A stretch of 52,490 nt of DNA, from the NCBI RefSeq assembly GCF_000330505.1, contig NW_004191654.1, positions 10,418-62,907 of the forward strand, given 5' to 3'. The stretch comes from Entamoeba invadens IP1 (Eukaryota; Evosea; Mastigamoebida; Endamoebidae). Positions 52,305 through 52,490 of the stretch are shown one piece after another. The notes beneath the pieces are model-generated. The model saw only the letters and a list, made by a program, of their open reading frames with translations. It ran no database searches and had not been told where the DNA came from. The stretch's first letter is position 1, and each line of letters opens with the position of its first letter. The position numbers were made by a program, and so were the translations under genes.

Positions 52305-52490
52305 TTGAGAATATTTTTGTGGTTTTTTAATTGATGAAAATTAAATAATGAAAAAATAATTTATATTATTCTAAATGATGGAACCAGTTAAATTTGTGAT
52401 GGCTGTTTATTTTTCATGAAAGAAAAATAAATAATTTAAATTTGGTTTATTTTATGAAATTTGTTTTATATTTTTGACTGACCTAATTAT
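52305..52490 (-). repeat. Right inverted repeat of mariner element 2
   Basis: Reverse complement of 50675-50860; runs to the last base of the window. Confidence 0.88.

Larger units (their letters stand above)
50675..52490 (-). mobile_element. Mariner-type element 2 with identical-looking 186-bp inverted ends (reaches window end)
   Basis: The inverted repeats at 50675-50860 and 52305-52490 appear identical over 186 bp. They begin ATAATTAGGTCAGTCAAAAA, whose AATTAGGTCA matches the outer left part of mariner element 1. Between them on the minus strand lies a DDE_3-type transposase gene in pieces. The repeats also contain ATGATGG and GTGATGG words like those of element 1. The window stops inside or at the edge of the right repeat, so the true outer end and target duplication cannot be seen. 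Confidence 0.85.

Noticed and set aside
1..52490. tRNA genes, rRNA genes and CRISPR arrays
   Set aside because: No tRNA T-loop/acceptor pattern or rRNA signature was seen, and no regularly spaced repeat-spacer array. Entamoeba tRNA arrays appear absent from this window.

Overview
The window looks like nuclear DNA of an Entamoeba; E. invadens or a close relative fits best. This is inferred from content, not from a database search. The DNA is very AT-rich, and its genes are short, closely packed and use few short introns. All nine well-supported introns start with GTTTGT and end in AG, mostly TAG, which is the known Entamoeba intron style. The gene content (leucine-rich-repeat phosphatase, class 3 lipase, DTW protein, CDC50) and the mariner, hAT-like and pogo-like transposons fit the same genus. 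Two 100-N assembly gaps are present (15775-15874 and 37253-37352).

Layout. Positions 1-17700 are mostly mobile-element territory. They hold a broken pogo/Tigger-like transposase (2057-3781), a mariner element with long inverted ends (about 4446-6460), a broken hAT-like transposase with a companion zinc-finger ORF (8702-12567), an inverted-repeat unit carrying a decayed piece of an Hsp70 gene (13676-14745), and a 206-bp MITE beside the first gap (15888-16093). A gene island follows at 17784-24186: a small secreted/membrane protein, proteasome subunit Rpn6, ribosomal protein eS30, a three-exon syntaxin and a glycosyltransferase-like protein. Positions 24187-29690 are again gene-poor, with a decayed Cys-rich surface-type gene, a 700-bp foldback element and a U3 snoRNA gene.

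Positions 29702-50325 are a dense housekeeping block. In order it holds a DPF-motif coiled-coil protein, uL24 with a long tail, an Mpv17-like protein, DTWD1, a NudC-like protein, a four-exon E2 ubiquitin-conjugating enzyme, a small membrane protein, UTP4, a proline-rich protein, eL38 (spliced directly after its start codon), a three-exon sn1-type lipase, a six-segment membrane protein, an LRR dual-specificity phosphatase, ORC4, the RES-complex RRM protein (Ist3/RBMX2), CDC50 and LTV1. A second mariner element lies at 50675-52490 and runs into the window end. Its two 186-bp ends look identical, but its transposase has a stop exactly at the catalytic glutamate.

Themes. Ribosome production is well represented (U3 snoRNA, UTP4, LTV1, eS30, uL24, eL38), and several of these genes carry an AACCCT(A) motif 10-50 bp before the start codon. 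Protein turnover (Rpn6, E2), membrane traffic (syntaxin, DPF protein, CDC50) and replication (ORC4) are also present. Joining ORFs through GTTTGT...AG introns gave full-length E2, syntaxin, eL38, lipase, ORC4 and Mpv17-like genes that simple ORF scanning breaks up or misses.
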